Assembly (NCBI GenBank): GCA_023394655.1
Contig: JAEXAG010000007.1
Span: forward strand, 1 to 36,731
Length of the DNA stretch: 36,731 nucleotides
Source: Pseudomonadota bacterium
GTDB taxonomy: Bacteria; Pseudomonadota; Gammaproteobacteria; Xanthomonadales; Xanthomonadaceae
Direction: 5' to 3'
Below the pieces are notes generated by a model. The model saw nothing but the letters and a program-made list of their open reading frames with translations. It made no database searches and was not told the DNA's origin. This document shows, piece by piece, positions 1 through 10,647 of this stretch (position 1 is the stretch's first letter; each line of letters begins with the position of its first letter). Position numbers and translations under genes: made by a program.

Positions 1-1
1 C

Positions 2-871
<870 letters not shown>

Positions 872-895
872 GCCTCGGGGAAACCCGGTGCCGAA

Positions 896-922
896 GGCCG
901 CGTCCGAGGGCGCGGCCTTTTT
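896..922 (+). terminator. Intrinsic terminator of ettA
   Basis: A perfect 7-bp stem (GGCCGCG at 896-902, CGCGGCC at 911-917) with an 8-base loop is followed directly by TTTTT (918-922). It stands 24 bases after the ettA stop. On the minus strand the hairpin is not followed by a T run, so it should not terminate the converging bcs transcript. Confidence 0.85.
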
Positions 923-934
923 CCTGCGTCCGGC

Positions 935-2089
935 TCAACGACCCGGCTGCAGCGCGCCGTCGCGGCCGAAGCGGAAGCGGCGGTCGTACCAGCCGGCGCC
1001 GAACAGCTTGAGCACGTGCGAGTAATAGGAAGGCTCGCCTGCGCGCAGGGCCTGGGCATCGGGCAATGCTTCGCGCATCGAGCGCGCGAGACGCACCGCA
1101 CCGGTGATCTGCAGATCGGGCAACAGGGCTGCGCGGAAGCCGAAAGGCGCAATGCCCTCGCCTTCGCCGCTGGCGACATCGACCTTTTCCGGCAGCGGCT
1201 GTCCACGGCCCAGCGCGTGGCGTGGCCCGTGCAGGGCATCGAGCATCGGGCGGAAGGCCGGGTCCGAACGATGGGTCATGCCCGCCCACAGGTAGGTGCG
1301 GATGGCATCGTAGCTGCCGACATTGCCGCGCACCGGGTCGGCCACCACCCTGCCTTCCCGCCAGCCCAGCCAGTCCGGCACCCACCCGTTCGGGCTGCTC
1401 TCGCGCACCAGTCGCACGGTGTTCGCGGCGATTTCACCCCAGGGGCCGCCCGGATCGAAGGCCTGCAACCGGCGCAGCACCGGGATCGGCAGGTAGCTCG
1501 GATTGAGCCGCCACAGATCTTCGCGGGTGAAGCCGGCGGGACCTGGCAGCAGCATCGCCCCCAGGCCCGGCAATCGCCCCACTTCGCGCGACTGGATCTG
1601 CAGCAGCATCGCGCGTGCGGTTTGCGCATGCGCCGGCACGCTCCAGCGCCGCGCGGCTTCGATCAGGCAGTAAGCGATCCAGAGATCGGAATCGGAGGCC
1701 GGGTTCTCGTCCAGCACCCGCCATTCACCGCTCTCGACATCCTGCCCCCAGAGCCAGGCGGGCAGGCGTTTCGACATGTCGCCGGCGCACAGGTTGTCGC
1801 GGGTCCAGGCAAGGATCCGCTCGAACAGTCCACGGTCCCCGTCCACCAACGCGAAGAACAGCGCGTAGGACTGGCCTTCGGATGTGGTCCGCTGGTCGGC
1901 CTGGCTGCGGTCGATCATCCGGCCGTCGCCACTCAGGCTGGTCTCCACCAGCGCCCGCCACTCCGGCCAGCCGCGCGCGGGCGTGGCGGCGCAGGCACTC
2001 AGTGGCAAGGATGCCAGCACGGGCACGAAGGCCATCGCCTGCAGCAGGCGGCGACGACGTGGCAGGCGTGGATCAGCGGAACTCTCCAT
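935..2089 (-). CDS. bcsZ: Cellulase BcsZ, glycoside hydrolase family 8 (periplasmic endo-1,4-beta-glucanase)
   Basis: This 384-residue protein cleaves beta-1,4-glucan during cellulose export. GH8 motifs are clear: TSEGQSYALFFALVDGD holds the general acid Glu71, RLPAWLWGQ follows, and ASDSDLWIAY holds the catalytic base Asp133, at the same spacing as Glu55/Asp116 of E. coli BcsZ allowing one inserted residue. The N-terminus is unusual. Residues 11-16 (RRRRLLQ region) resemble a twin-arginine signal, and the hydrophobic stretch ends in a lipobox LSAC (Cys33), so the product may be a Tat-exported or lipid-anchored enzyme rather than a plain Sec-secreted one. The ATG at 2089-2087 overlaps the end of bcsC by 17 bases, implying translational coupling. 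It is the last gene of the bcs operon; in E. coli bcsZ precedes bcsC. The family assignment is secure; the export route is inferred. Confidence 0.95.
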   Translation of the reverse strand: MESSADPRLPRRRRLLQAMAFVPVLASLPLSACAATPARGWPEWRALVETSLSGDGRMIDRSQADQRTTSEGQSYALFFALVDGDRGLFERILAWTRDNLCAGDMSKRLPAWLWGQDVESGEWRVLDENPASDSDLWIAYCLIEAARRWSVPAHAQTARAMLLQIQSREVGRLPGLGAMLLPGPAGFTREDLWRLNPSYLPIPVLRRLQAFDPGGPWGEIAANTVRLVRESSPNGWVPDWLGWREGRVVADPVRGNVGSYDAIRTYLWAGMTHRSDPAFRPMLDALHGPRHALGRGQPLPEKVDVASGEGEGIAPFGFRAALLPDLQITGAVRLARSMREALPDAQALRAGEPSYYSHVLKLFGAGWYDRRFRFGRDGALQPGR

Positions 2090-5000
2090 AAGGTGACAAG
2101 GGTGCCACCGGCAGCGGCAGGTTGCCTTGCCACGGCCTGAAGACGTAGCGCAGGTACAGCTGGAAGCTGTCGGGCGAGTAATCGCGGCTGCGCTGCAGGG
2201 TGGTGGCCGCGCCCAGCACGAAATGGTCGCCCAAGCGGCGCTCGACTGCCGCGTACACGCGATAACCGGTCCCGCTGCTGCGTCCGCCGGCACTCCGGGA
2301 TCCGGCCGCATCGAAAACGAGCGGGCGGCCTTCCGCGGCAGCGATCTCCGCCACCACGCGTTCGATCAAGGGCACGAGCGGATAGCGATCCGACGCATCG
2401 GTGCGCGCCCGCGACCAACTGACGGAGCCGTCCAGCCGGACCGACCAGTCCGCATTGCGCCAGGCGAAGCTCACCGGCACCCCCAGCGAGCCGTACTGCT
2501 GCGGGCTGTAGTAGCCGCCCTGCCCCAGCGAATAGCCGCCGAGATCATGGCGGTAGCGCCAGTACATGCCGGTGAGGCCGACATCGAGGCGCATGTCCGG
2601 TTTCTGCACCAGCTTGTGGTACCAGCCGACCATCGCGCGGATGCGGTCGTTGTCGGCCACGTTCTCGCCACCGACCCGGTGCATGCCCCAATTCGACCAG
2701 ATTCCGTTGCGCCCGCCCTTGTCGTAGCCGAGGCTCATCGTGAGGCCTTCGGCCAATACGCCCCCCCAGCGGGTGCCGCTGCGCGGATCGATCGCACCGG
2801 CCTGCGATAGCAGCGAGTTGGTCATCGGTCGACGCGAGAGCGTGGCGCTCCAGCCGAGCAGACCGAGATCGCCGCCGATCGTCGCGCCGCCCACCCAATT
2901 GGCGGCGACCAGGCCCGCCGGCGTGCGCCCGATATCGAAAGACAACCGCCCATCCTCGCGGTTCCAGCCGACCGCCAGCCCGGCGCCGGAAACCTGGCGC
3001 TGGTGGATGTCGCGGATGCAGGGCGGCGGCAGGTAGCGGCTGCCATCCGCCTCGAGCAAGGACACGCCACAGCTGCCGAAATCCTGTCGATGCCCCCCAT
3101 TGGCATCGACCGTGAAACGGCCGGCATCCAGGGTGATCTGCTCCAGTCGCGCCCAGCCGCGGCCCGCGCCCAGCGGCATGGAAAAATCGGCGATCCGGGT
3201 ATCGCGGCGCAGCTGCGAGAACCCGGGCGTGCCATCGCTGCGTCGGCTGGTGTCCTGCATCAGGGTCAGCGCGGGATTGCGGAACTGGTAGTACCGATCG
3301 ACATCACTGCGCAGGCTGCCGGCAAGCCAATCGTCGCCGGCGCGTTCGCGGCTGGCGCGGGTCAGGGCGCGATTATCGCGCGGCTCGGCCTGTGCGGGTT
3401 CAAGCAGCCCGGCATCGCGCATCGCCAGCGCGTACATGTCGAGCGCGGCTTCGCTGTCGATGCTTCGGTTCAATCGCGCGAGGTCGCGGCGGAGATGGGC
3501 ATCCGGCCCTACCAGCCGGGCAACCACCGAGCGCATGATCTCCCGGGCACGCGCCTCCTCGCCCAGCGCCAGCCAGGCATCGGCCAGGCGGCGCTGCACG
3601 CGGGCATCTTCCGTCGGCCGGTCGAAATCCGTCAGTGCGCGCCTCGCTTCGTCGGGCCGGCCCAACGCGACAAGTGTTTCGATGCGGCCGAGGCCTGCGT
3701 CGACATGCCCCGGCTCCTCGGCGAGCACACGCTCGTAGCCGGCAAGCGCGGTGGGATGATCGCCACGGTCGCGTGCCCAATCGGCCAGCGCGAGATGTTT
3801 GTCCACGCCATCGGGCTGCTGCTCGAGCAGGGCGATCGCTTCGGCTTCGCGCCCGGCCTCGCGAAGCGCGCGCAGGCGCGCCCAAAGCTGCTCGCGCTGC
3901 AAGCGACGCGAAAGCTCGTGCATGCCTTCGCTCCAGGCCGAAGCCGGCACTTCCGCCAGCGCTGCGAGCGCGTCGCCGGCGCGGTCGAGAGATGAGAGGA
4001 ACAGGGCTTGCGCATAGCGGGCATCCGGCGTGTTTCCGGCTTGGCGAACCATGTCGTCGATGACCGCCTCGGCCTCCGCCGCGCGCCCGGCCTCACGCAG
4101 ATCGCCGGCCAGCCGAAACGCCAGCCACGGGTCTTCCGGGGTTTCCTTGCGAAGCGCCTGGCCAAGCGCGATGACCGTTTCGGGATCGCCTCGCCCCTGC
4201 TGCAAGTCCTCGCGTGCCTGCGCCAACCGTGCCTCCATGCGGGCGATCCGCGCCGCGCGGATCAGCTCGGCGTGACGGCTGCGCTCGGCGGGCGAAAGCC
4301 CGCCTACCGTCGATTCGAGCCGCTCCGGCTCGGTGCGTGCGAGCAGCGCCAGCAGTTTGCGCAGCGCGTTGGAATCAGCCGGATCGATGCGCCGGGCCTC
4401 GCGCAGCAGGCGTTCCGCACCGGCATCGTCATGGCGCGCCAACGCGACATCCGCCAGCCCGAGCACAGCGTTCACTTCACGCGGATCCTCGCGCCGTGAA
4501 GCCGCATAAAGCGATTCCGCGCGATCCAGCTCGCCCGCAGCCAGCGCCTTTTCGGCCTGCTCCATCCGCAACCAGTAGCGGGTGCTGGTGATCAGGCTGC
4601 GCCACTTGCCGCCGCTTTCGCCAGGCGGCAGATGGCGCAATGCCTGCTCGAATTCGACGATGGCGGCTTCGCGCTTCCCCTGTCGCATCAGCGCCATGCC
4701 AAGCCCGCCGTGCCAATCGGAAGTCCCGGGCTGGCCGCTCACGGCTTCGCGGAAGGCCCGCTCTGCCTCGGCATGGCGACCGGCCTCGAGCAAACGATTG
4801 CCGCGCTGGCCCGCACGCCAGCCGGGATGGTCGAAGCGCGTGCGATCGGCTTCATAGCGACTGCGCGCATCGGCGAGTTGCGGCCACGCCGGATGCGCGT
4901 CGATGAACTCGCGCAATCGGGCCAGATTGCGCTCGCTCGGCGCCTGATTCGACAGGTAGTCCCACTGCGCCTGGGCCGCGGCATCACGCGCCGCCGGATT

Positions 5001-5654
5001 GGCTTGCATGCGTCGCAAAACCGCCAGCGCCTCCGCATCGCGGCCGGCGGCAAACAGCAAGCGCGACTGCAGCTCCAGGACCGCGGTGTTCCCGGGGTAT
5101 TCGCGCTCCAGCTCGGCAAGCCGGCGCAGCGCCAGGTCGCGTCCGGCGGGCTCCCTGCCACGCAATCGCCAGTACTCGATGCCGAGTTGCAGCCCGGGCG
5201 GTTGATCGTTGAAGAGCCTGCGGTAGATCGCCAGCGCCTCCGCATCGCGGCCGCCGGTGGCCAGCATCCGCGCCTGCTGGAGATCCTGCTGGTTGCCGCC
5301 GCGATACGCATGCCACAGTCGCTCGGCGGCGATCAGCTCGGTTCGCCCGCGCGCCAGCCGGCGAAGGCGCAGGAGCGTGGCGCCGGCATCATCGACTTTC
5401 TGCACCGACAGCTGCACTTCCAGCAGCGCCAGAAGCGTCGCCGGATCGTCCGGTGCCAGCATGGCCAGACGGGCCAACGCATCCTCCACCAGTGGCTGGC
5501 GACCGCTCGATTGCCCGAGCTGCACCTGCTCCAGCAGCCAGCGCCGCTGCTCGGCCACGCTGCCCGCGGGTGGAATCGCCTGCGCGGCCAGCGACCCGCT
5601 GCTGGCCAGGCCAAGCGCGGCGACCATGAGGCAGCGTTGCGCCGGGCTGCGCAT
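2073..5654 (-). CDS. bcsC: Cellulose synthase outer-membrane exporter BcsC (TPR plus beta-barrel)
   Basis: This 1193-residue protein carries nascent cellulose through the periplasm and outer membrane. It opens with a Sec signal peptide (MRSPAQRCLMVAALGLASSG, cleavage after about residue 26, near LAAQA). About 800 residues of degenerate alpha-helical TPR repeats follow, for example EAERAFREAVSGQPG and YERVLAEEPGHVDAGLGRIE. The last ~350 residues are the beta-barrel (BcsC C-terminal) domain, rich in alternating aromatic and glycine residues (GGYYSPQQYGSLGVPVSFAW). The ATG at 5654 is chosen over upstream starts in the same frame because a GGAGGT Shine-Dalgarno lies 6 bases before it and bcsB ends only 2 bases upstream. 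The last barrel-like strand (FQLYLRYVF) is followed by a ~20-residue proline-rich tail instead of ending the protein. Confidence 0.95.
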   Translation of the reverse strand: MRSPAQRCLMVAALGLASSGSLAAQAIPPAGSVAEQRRWLLEQVQLGQSSGRQPLVEDALARLAMLAPDDPATLLALLEVQLSVQKVDDAGATLLRLRRLARGRTELIAAERLWHAYRGGNQQDLQQARMLATGGRDAEALAIYRRLFNDQPPGLQLGIEYWRLRGREPAGRDLALRRLAELEREYPGNTAVLELQSRLLFAAGRDAEALAVLRRMQANPAARDAAAQAQWDYLSNQAPSERNLARLREFIDAHPAWPQLADARSRYEADRTRFDHPGWRAGQRGNRLLEAGRHAEAERAFREAVSGQPGTSDWHGGLGMALMRQGKREAAIVEFEQALRHLPPGESGGKWRSLITSTRYWLRMEQAEKALAAGELDRAESLYAASRREDPREVNAVLGLADVALARHDDAGAERLLREARRIDPADSNALRKLLALLARTEPERLESTVGGLSPAERSRHAELIRAARIARMEARLAQAREDLQQGRGDPETVIALGQALRKETPEDPWLAFRLAGDLREAGRAAEAEAVIDDMVRQAGNTPDARYAQALFLSSLDRAGDALAALAEVPASAWSEGMHELSRRLQREQLWARLRALREAGREAEAIALLEQQPDGVDKHLALADWARDRGDHPTALAGYERVLAEEPGHVDAGLGRIETLVALGRPDEARRALTDFDRPTEDARVQRRLADAWLALGEEARAREIMRSVVARLVGPDAHLRRDLARLNRSIDSEAALDMYALAMRDAGLLEPAQAEPRDNRALTRASRERAGDDWLAGSLRSDVDRYYQFRNPALTLMQDTSRRSDGTPGFSQLRRDTRIADFSMPLGAGRGWARLEQITLDAGRFTVDANGGHRQDFGSCGVSLLEADGSRYLPPPCIRDIHQRQVSGAGLAVGWNREDGRLSFDIGRTPAGLVAANWVGGATIGGDLGLLGWSATLSRRPMTNSLLSQAGAIDPRSGTRWGGVLAEGLTMSLGYDKGGRNGIWSNWGMHRVGGENVADNDRIRAMVGWYHKLVQKPDMRLDVGLTGMYWRYRHDLGGYSLGQGGYYSPQQYGSLGVPVSFAWRNADWSVRLDGSVSWSRARTDASDRYPLVPLIERVVAEIAAAEGRPLVFDAAGSRSAGGRSSGTGYRVYAAVERRLGDHFVLGAATTLQRSRDYSPDSFQLYLRYVFRPWQGNLPLPVAPLSPYGEFR

Positions 5655-5656
5655 GC

Positions 5657-8035
5657 TCAGACCTCCGGGCTCAGGCGACGACGCGCCACCGCACGCAAGG
5701 CCTGCCAGAGCAGGAAGGCGAACATCAGCACGCCGAGCAAGGCCAGCAGTGCGAGCAGCGCTGGATGATCGCTCAGCCAATACCAGACCAGCGTGGTCCA
5801 GGGCAGCGTGCCGATGTGGTACTGCTTGCCGACGAACTGGCTGTGGATGCCCGAGGTACGGAGGATCGACACCGATCCCGCGATCGCCTCGCGCTTGCCG
5901 ATGTCCGTCAACGCCTCGTTCAGCAGGGCGAGGTCGGCATCGGTGGAGGCCAGCAGGGAAACGATGCTGCGTTGCGGATGGTGCGGGGATTGCAGGCCGA
6001 GGATCGCGGCGAATGGCGCGTTCGCGGTGACGCCGACGCGGTTGACGGTATCCCCCGCCGCCTGGCGCGAGAACCGGGAGGCCGCTGCCACCGCCGCCGG
6101 ATCCGGCGTGCGGCCGTTGAGCAAGGTGCTGTGCTGGCGATCCAGCATCAGCGACAGATCGGGGTTCTCGCGCAGCTCGTCCGGCATCGGGCCGAGCACC
6201 AGCAGGTCGGCATCGAGCTTCGAGGCATCGCCCCAATCCTCCGCCAGCCGCAGCCCGTAGGCCGGATAGCCACTCTGCACACCCATGCCACCGACGAGGT
6301 TCAGCAGCAAGCCCACTTGCGCAGGCGTCGCCTTCGGTGGCACCAGCACCACGGTCTCGGAAAGATCGGCCATGCGCGTGAAGGGAAATCCGCTCAGCGA
6401 GAACGCGGCCAGGTCCGGCATCGCCATGTAATGGTGGAAGCGCGAGAAATCGATCACCGAATCCTCGTTGATCGAAGCCTGCGAATTCGGCGGAAGCGTG
6501 GTCTGGCACTGGTCGCGCTGGGCGCTGCCGACCACGCTGGCAAAGTTGAAATCGAACCGCAGCTGGTTGTGGTCGCCCAGTCGCAGTGCCGGGATCGACA
6601 GATCGTCGCGGCCGATGCCGGCATCGGTGCCGAGCACCGGGAGGTGCATCTCGCGAACCTCGCGGCGACTGTCACGCTCCAGCAGCGGGAAGCTGGCGAC
6701 GAAACGGTCGTTGATGCTGACCGCAAGCCGCGATTCGCCCCGGATGATCGGTGGGGTGTAGCGATAGCGGAGATCCATCGGCACGCCGCGACTGCGCCAG
6801 ATGAACAGGTCCGGCGGCAGGTTCATGTTGAGCGTGACCGGATGCGGGGAAATGCCGCTGGTATTGAGTTGGTTCGGGTAATCGATGAGCTCGGCGAAGC
6901 GGACCGGACGATCGGTACGGACCCAGTTGGGCGCGTCGTAGGGTTTGCGCGGAGCAAGCTCTTCCATCTTGTCCACGCGCACCGAGGTGCCGCGGAACAT
7001 CACGTTGCCGGCCGCCATCGCCGCCACCGCAAGCTGCAGGTCCTCGTCATTGCGTCCCAGTACCAGCAGCAGCTTGCGCAGCGGATCGCCGGGCATCGAC
7101 ATCAGCCCGATGACCGGGCCATCCACCGGCGGGTGGCCGGCGATGACCGCCGGGAAGCTGCCGTTCACCCCCATGACCACCGCGTGCCCGCTGCCCGGCA
7201 CCTGGTCGAAGCTCACCGGGAAACGGGCCTGCCGCCACCAGCCGGCCAGACTGCCGAAGTAGGACGCCATCAGCGCCGCCGCACGCTGCTGGCCGAGGCT
7301 CGGGACACCGGCGAACACCACCGGCAGCTCCAGCCGCGAGGGATCACGGCTGTCGAAGAAGGGCAGCGGGAAGTGGGCGAGATCATCGCTCATCGCCAAC
7401 GACTGGCCGCCCAGCCGCAGGGTGGTGGTGCTGGCGATGTTCATCCACAACGAGCTGTGCACCGGCTCCTCGCAGATGTCGGTGTAGTGGCCGATGAACT
7501 CGAAGCGGACCCGGTTGAAATCCGCCACCAGTCGCGCATCCAGCGGGAGGCGGGCTTGGCTGGGCCGGCCCAGCTGCTCACGACTCACCGGCACCACACC
7601 CATCAACGCGTCATTGAGATACACGCGCAGGTGCGAAAGCGTCGGGATCAGCGCGGGCGAGGGGGTGAAGGCAAGCTCCAGCTCCAGATCGCGGACCAGA
7701 CGATCGCGACGCACCTGGAATTCGAAACCATCGGTATTGCGAACGCCGGAAAGCAGGATGTCCTGACGCCGTCCGAGTTGCGCCAGGCTGCTGTTCTGCT
7801 GCCACGGCCATGCGCCATCCCATGCGCCAGCCGGAAGCGCGCCGGCATCCGGCATTTCGGCATCCGGAGTCGGCAAGGGCACGGCGGGAGGAATCGGCGT
7901 CGGCGTCGGTGCCGGCACGGTCGCCGTCGGCGGGGAGGCAGGTGGCGCGGCGGGTCTATCCTGGGCGGGTGCCAAAGCCGGCACCAGTGCCAGCAGCGGC
8001 CACAGCAGCCATTGCGATGCGTTGCCGAAACTCAT
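5657..8035 (-). CDS. bcsB: Cellulose synthase periplasmic subunit BcsB
   Basis: BcsB (792 residues) guides the glucan through the periplasm and its C-terminal helix completes the BcsA catalytic unit. The sequence shows a signal peptide (LLWPLLALVPALAPAQ, cleavage near residue 25), then a Pro/Ala/Thr-rich linker to about residue 62, then the carbohydrate-binding and flavodoxin-like repeats typical of BcsB (two stretches beginning near GFEFQVRRDRLVRDLELEL and near IWRSRGVPMDLRYRYTPP). A single transmembrane helix lies at about 759-780 (ALLALLALLGVLMFAFLLW), followed by a basic cytoplasmic tail. Length is close to the 779 residues of E. coli BcsB. The ATG overlaps the bcsA stop in an ATGA, and bcsC follows 2 bases after its own stop. 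Confidence 0.95.
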   Translation of the reverse strand: MSFGNASQWLLWPLLALVPALAPAQDRPAAPPASPPTATVPAPTPTPIPPAVPLPTPDAEMPDAGALPAGAWDGAWPWQQNSSLAQLGRRQDILLSGVRNTDGFEFQVRRDRLVRDLELELAFTPSPALIPTLSHLRVYLNDALMGVVPVSREQLGRPSQARLPLDARLVADFNRVRFEFIGHYTDICEEPVHSSLWMNIASTTTLRLGGQSLAMSDDLAHFPLPFFDSRDPSRLELPVVFAGVPSLGQQRAAALMASYFGSLAGWWRQARFPVSFDQVPGSGHAVVMGVNGSFPAVIAGHPPVDGPVIGLMSMPGDPLRKLLLVLGRNDEDLQLAVAAMAAGNVMFRGTSVRVDKMEELAPRKPYDAPNWVRTDRPVRFAELIDYPNQLNTSGISPHPVTLNMNLPPDLFIWRSRGVPMDLRYRYTPPIIRGESRLAVSINDRFVASFPLLERDSRREVREMHLPVLGTDAGIGRDDLSIPALRLGDHNQLRFDFNFASVVGSAQRDQCQTTLPPNSQASINEDSVIDFSRFHHYMAMPDLAAFSLSGFPFTRMADLSETVVLVPPKATPAQVGLLLNLVGGMGVQSGYPAYGLRLAEDWGDASKLDADLLVLGPMPDELRENPDLSLMLDRQHSTLLNGRTPDPAAVAAASRFSRQAAGDTVNRVGVTANAPFAAILGLQSPHHPQRSIVSLLASTDADLALLNEALTDIGKREAIAGSVSILRTSGIHSQFVGKQYHIGTLPWTTLVWYWLSDHPALLALLALLGVLMFAFLLWQALRAVARRRLSPEV

Positions 8036-10647
8036 GGAACAGACTCCATTCGGGGGGCCGCTTCCTGCGGCACGACCTGGGGACGTTGGGGAAGGAAACT
8101 GGCGAACCAGCGCGCAGCCTTGCGGTTCCACTTGCGCGGGCGCTCGAAATCCAGCGGAACGAAATCGCCCATGCGGCGATATCCGCGCCAACCCATCATT
8201 AGCACCATCAGCAGGCCTTTCGGCAAGCTGACGAGACGATAGCCGGAATGCCAGTCGAGCCAGGCATCGGCACGGGCGAAAGTGCATTGCGCGAAATCGA
8301 CGCGCTGCTGTTCGTCATGGAAATCCATCACCAACCCCAGGTGATTGTCGATGCTGCGCTGGACCATCGCATCGAAGGCGAATTGCCGGCTGCCCCGCGC
8401 CATCAGCAGGGTGACCGGCGTGCCCTGCGCCAGTTCGGGCGCCTCCGCCAATTCGATGCCGACGCCATCGTTGGAGTAATCGTGAAGCATGCCGCGCAGG
8501 CGATGGCCGCCCGGGATCTGCAGCGCCACCGGCCGACGGGTGGTGACGCGATGCGCCTTGCGCAACTGCTGCACCTCGGCCGCCACGGCCAGCGCACCGC
8601 CAATGACCAGCAGGTTGTAGAGCACCCACAACGAGCTCACCACCACGGTGGCGCGCTCGTCGGGCGGGCCTTCGAAGAAGCGCCAGACCGCGAACACCAG
8701 CCCGGCGAGATTCAGCACGGCGAGGATGAGATAGGGCTGCGCCACTCGCCAGTCGAAGCGGTCGCCTTCCTGCATCCCGCCCTTGTCGGTGACGTTGAAC
8801 TTGCCCTTCTTCGGGTTGAACAGGGCGACGGTGGTGGGGCGGGCGATGTACCAGGCCAGCACCGTCTCGTAGACCTCGCCCCAGAACGGACGCCGGTAGC
8901 GGCCCTGCATGCGCGTGTTGGCAAGGTTGGCATGGGCCATGTGCGGCAGCACGAAAAGCAGGATCGCCACGGCCGGCGCATGGATGATGTACACGTGCAG
9001 CAGCAGGAACGCCAGCGGCGCAGTGAGGAACACCAACCGCGGGATGCCGGCCAGGAAGTGCAGCATGGCATTGGCGTAGCAGAAGCGCTGGAACAGCGTC
9101 AGCCCCTTGCCCAGCAACGGATTGTCCACGCGGAATATCTGCGCCATGCCGCGCGCCCAGCGGATCCGCTGATTGACGTGCGCACCCAGGCTGTCCGTCG
9201 AAAGGCCGGCGGCCTGCGGGATGCGCAGATAGGCGGAATTCCAGCCGGCACGATGCAGGCGCAATGCGGTGTGGGCGTCCTCGGTCACGGTCTCCGTGGC
9301 GAAACCGCCGATTTCATCCACCGCGGAACGTCGCAGCACCGCGCAGGAGCCGCAGAAGAATGCGGCGTTCCACAGATCGTTGCCGTCCTGGATCAATCCG
9401 TAGAACAGTTCGCCTTCGTTGGGGGCGCGGCGGAACACGCGCAGGTTGCGCTCGAACGGATCGGGCGAGAAGAAGTGGTGCGGGGTCTGCACCAGTGCCA
9501 GCTTCGGATCGCGCAGGAACCAGCCGGCCGTCACCTGCAGGAAGGATCGCACCGGCAGATGGTCGCAATCGAAGATCGCCACCAGCTCGCCATCCATCTT
9601 CTCCAGCGCGCGGTTGAGGTTGCCGGCCTTGGCATGGAGGTTGTCGTTTCGGGTGACGTAGCCCACGCCGACCTGCGCGGCGAACTCGCGGAACGCTTCG
9701 CGCTTGCCGTCGTCGAGGATGTGGATGCGCAGCTTGTCCGCCGGCCAATCCAGACCCATCGCCGCGTACACGGTGTGGCGCACCAGCTCCAGATCCTCGT
9801 TGTAAGTCGGGATCAGCAGGTCCACCGTCGGCCATTCGGATTCATTGGCCGGCAGGGGCGCGGGCTTGCGGTCGAGCGGCCATGCGATCTGCACGTACCC
9901 CAGCATCAGCACGATCCACGAATAGGTTTCGGCCAGCAACAGGATCAAGCCGCAGACCAGGTCGAAGGGATTGTTCCAGTTGAGCGTCGCCGTGTAGCGC
10001 CACCACAGATATCGGCAGGACACCACGACCGAGAGCACGATCAGCACCAGCGTGGCGTACGGCCCGGGAACACGCCCGACCACCAGCGCCAGCACCCAAA
10101 GCAGGATCACGAACAGGAATTGGGCCGCGTAGCTGAATGGCTGGGTGATGCAAACCAGGGCGAGCGCACCCGCGACGACGCCGGCCAGGATCCGCAGCCG
10201 GCGCTGTTCGCGGGGATTGCGCCGATGCCACCATGCACGCGCGGCCCGACCGATGCGACCGTGTTGCAGTCGTGCCGGTAACCCGTGCATCCAGAGTTGG
10301 TAGCCCGCGCGCTGCCGGCGGGCCGCGGATCGGATGCGATCGGCGCTGCGTCCGGCACGTGCGAGACGGGTCCGGATCCCGTGGCGACGAACCGCCGGGC
10401 GCACCAGCAGCATGGAAAGCCCCTGGATCGCCACCCGCAGCGGATCCCCCGCGCGCCACGTGCGATGGCGGTTGAACTGCGGAAACCACGACTGGACGCG
10501 GATGGCCACGCCTTGCCAGGCCGGGCCCTCGATGCGGAATATCGCCCAGGCCAGTTGCTGCATGATCCAGAGTGCGGCAAGACCGGCACCGGTCGCATGC
10601 AATCGCCGGCGCATCTGCGGCAGGGTCAGGTATTGCAGGCGGATCAT
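8032..10647 (-). CDS. bcsA: Cellulose synthase catalytic subunit BcsA (UDP-forming, PilZ domain)
   Basis: This inner-membrane GT2 enzyme (871 residues, E. coli 872) polymerizes glucose from UDP-glucose and translocates the chain. All processive-synthase motifs are present: DDG (Asp312-313), DCD (360-362), TED (455-457, general base Asp457), QRIRW (493-497) and the gating loop FNVTDK (617-622). Several helices precede the catalytic domain (for example 151-170, 175-190, 198-211, 228-250) and more follow it. A C-terminal PilZ domain carries RVTTR (700-704) and DYSNDG (723-728), matching the RxxxR and DxSxxG c-di-GMP-binding motifs, so activity should be gated by c-di-GMP. The ATG at 10647 is chosen because it overlaps the bcsQ stop as ATGA and gives the E. 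coli length. Confidence 0.97.
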   Translation of the reverse strand: MIRLQYLTLPQMRRRLHATGAGLAALWIMQQLAWAIFRIEGPAWQGVAIRVQSWFPQFNRHRTWRAGDPLRVAIQGLSMLLVRPAVRRHGIRTRLARAGRSADRIRSAARRQRAGYQLWMHGLPARLQHGRIGRAARAWWHRRNPREQRRLRILAGVVAGALALVCITQPFSYAAQFLFVILLWVLALVVGRVPGPYATLVLIVLSVVVSCRYLWWRYTATLNWNNPFDLVCGLILLLAETYSWIVLMLGYVQIAWPLDRKPAPLPANESEWPTVDLLIPTYNEDLELVRHTVYAAMGLDWPADKLRIHILDDGKREAFREFAAQVGVGYVTRNDNLHAKAGNLNRALEKMDGELVAIFDCDHLPVRSFLQVTAGWFLRDPKLALVQTPHHFFSPDPFERNLRVFRRAPNEGELFYGLIQDGNDLWNAAFFCGSCAVLRRSAVDEIGGFATETVTEDAHTALRLHRAGWNSAYLRIPQAAGLSTDSLGAHVNQRIRWARGMAQIFRVDNPLLGKGLTLFQRFCYANAMLHFLAGIPRLVFLTAPLAFLLLHVYIIHAPAVAILLFVLPHMAHANLANTRMQGRYRRPFWGEVYETVLAWYIARPTTVALFNPKKGKFNVTDKGGMQEGDRFDWRVAQPYLILAVLNLAGLVFAVWRFFEGPPDERATVVVSSLWVLYNLLVIGGALAVAAEVQQLRKAHRVTTRRPVALQIPGGHRLRGMLHDYSNDGVGIELAEAPELAQGTPVTLLMARGSRQFAFDAMVQRSIDNHLGLVMDFHDEQQRVDFAQCTFARADAWLDWHSGYRLVSLPKGLLMVLMMGWRGYRRMGDFVPLDFERPRKWNRKAARWFASFLPQRPQVVPQEAAPRMESVP

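Noticed and set aside
5655..6509. N-terminal extension of the bcsC frame into bcsB
   Set aside because: The extra 285 codons overlap bcsB in another frame and look random; the ATG at 5654 has a strong Shine-Dalgarno and is followed by a signal peptide.
5765..8242. 825-codon open frame on the plus strand across bcsB
   Set aside because: It lies opposite a well-supported gene. High G+C suppresses stop codons in the antisense frame, and the translation is low-complexity (His/Arg/Gln-rich) with no family resemblance.
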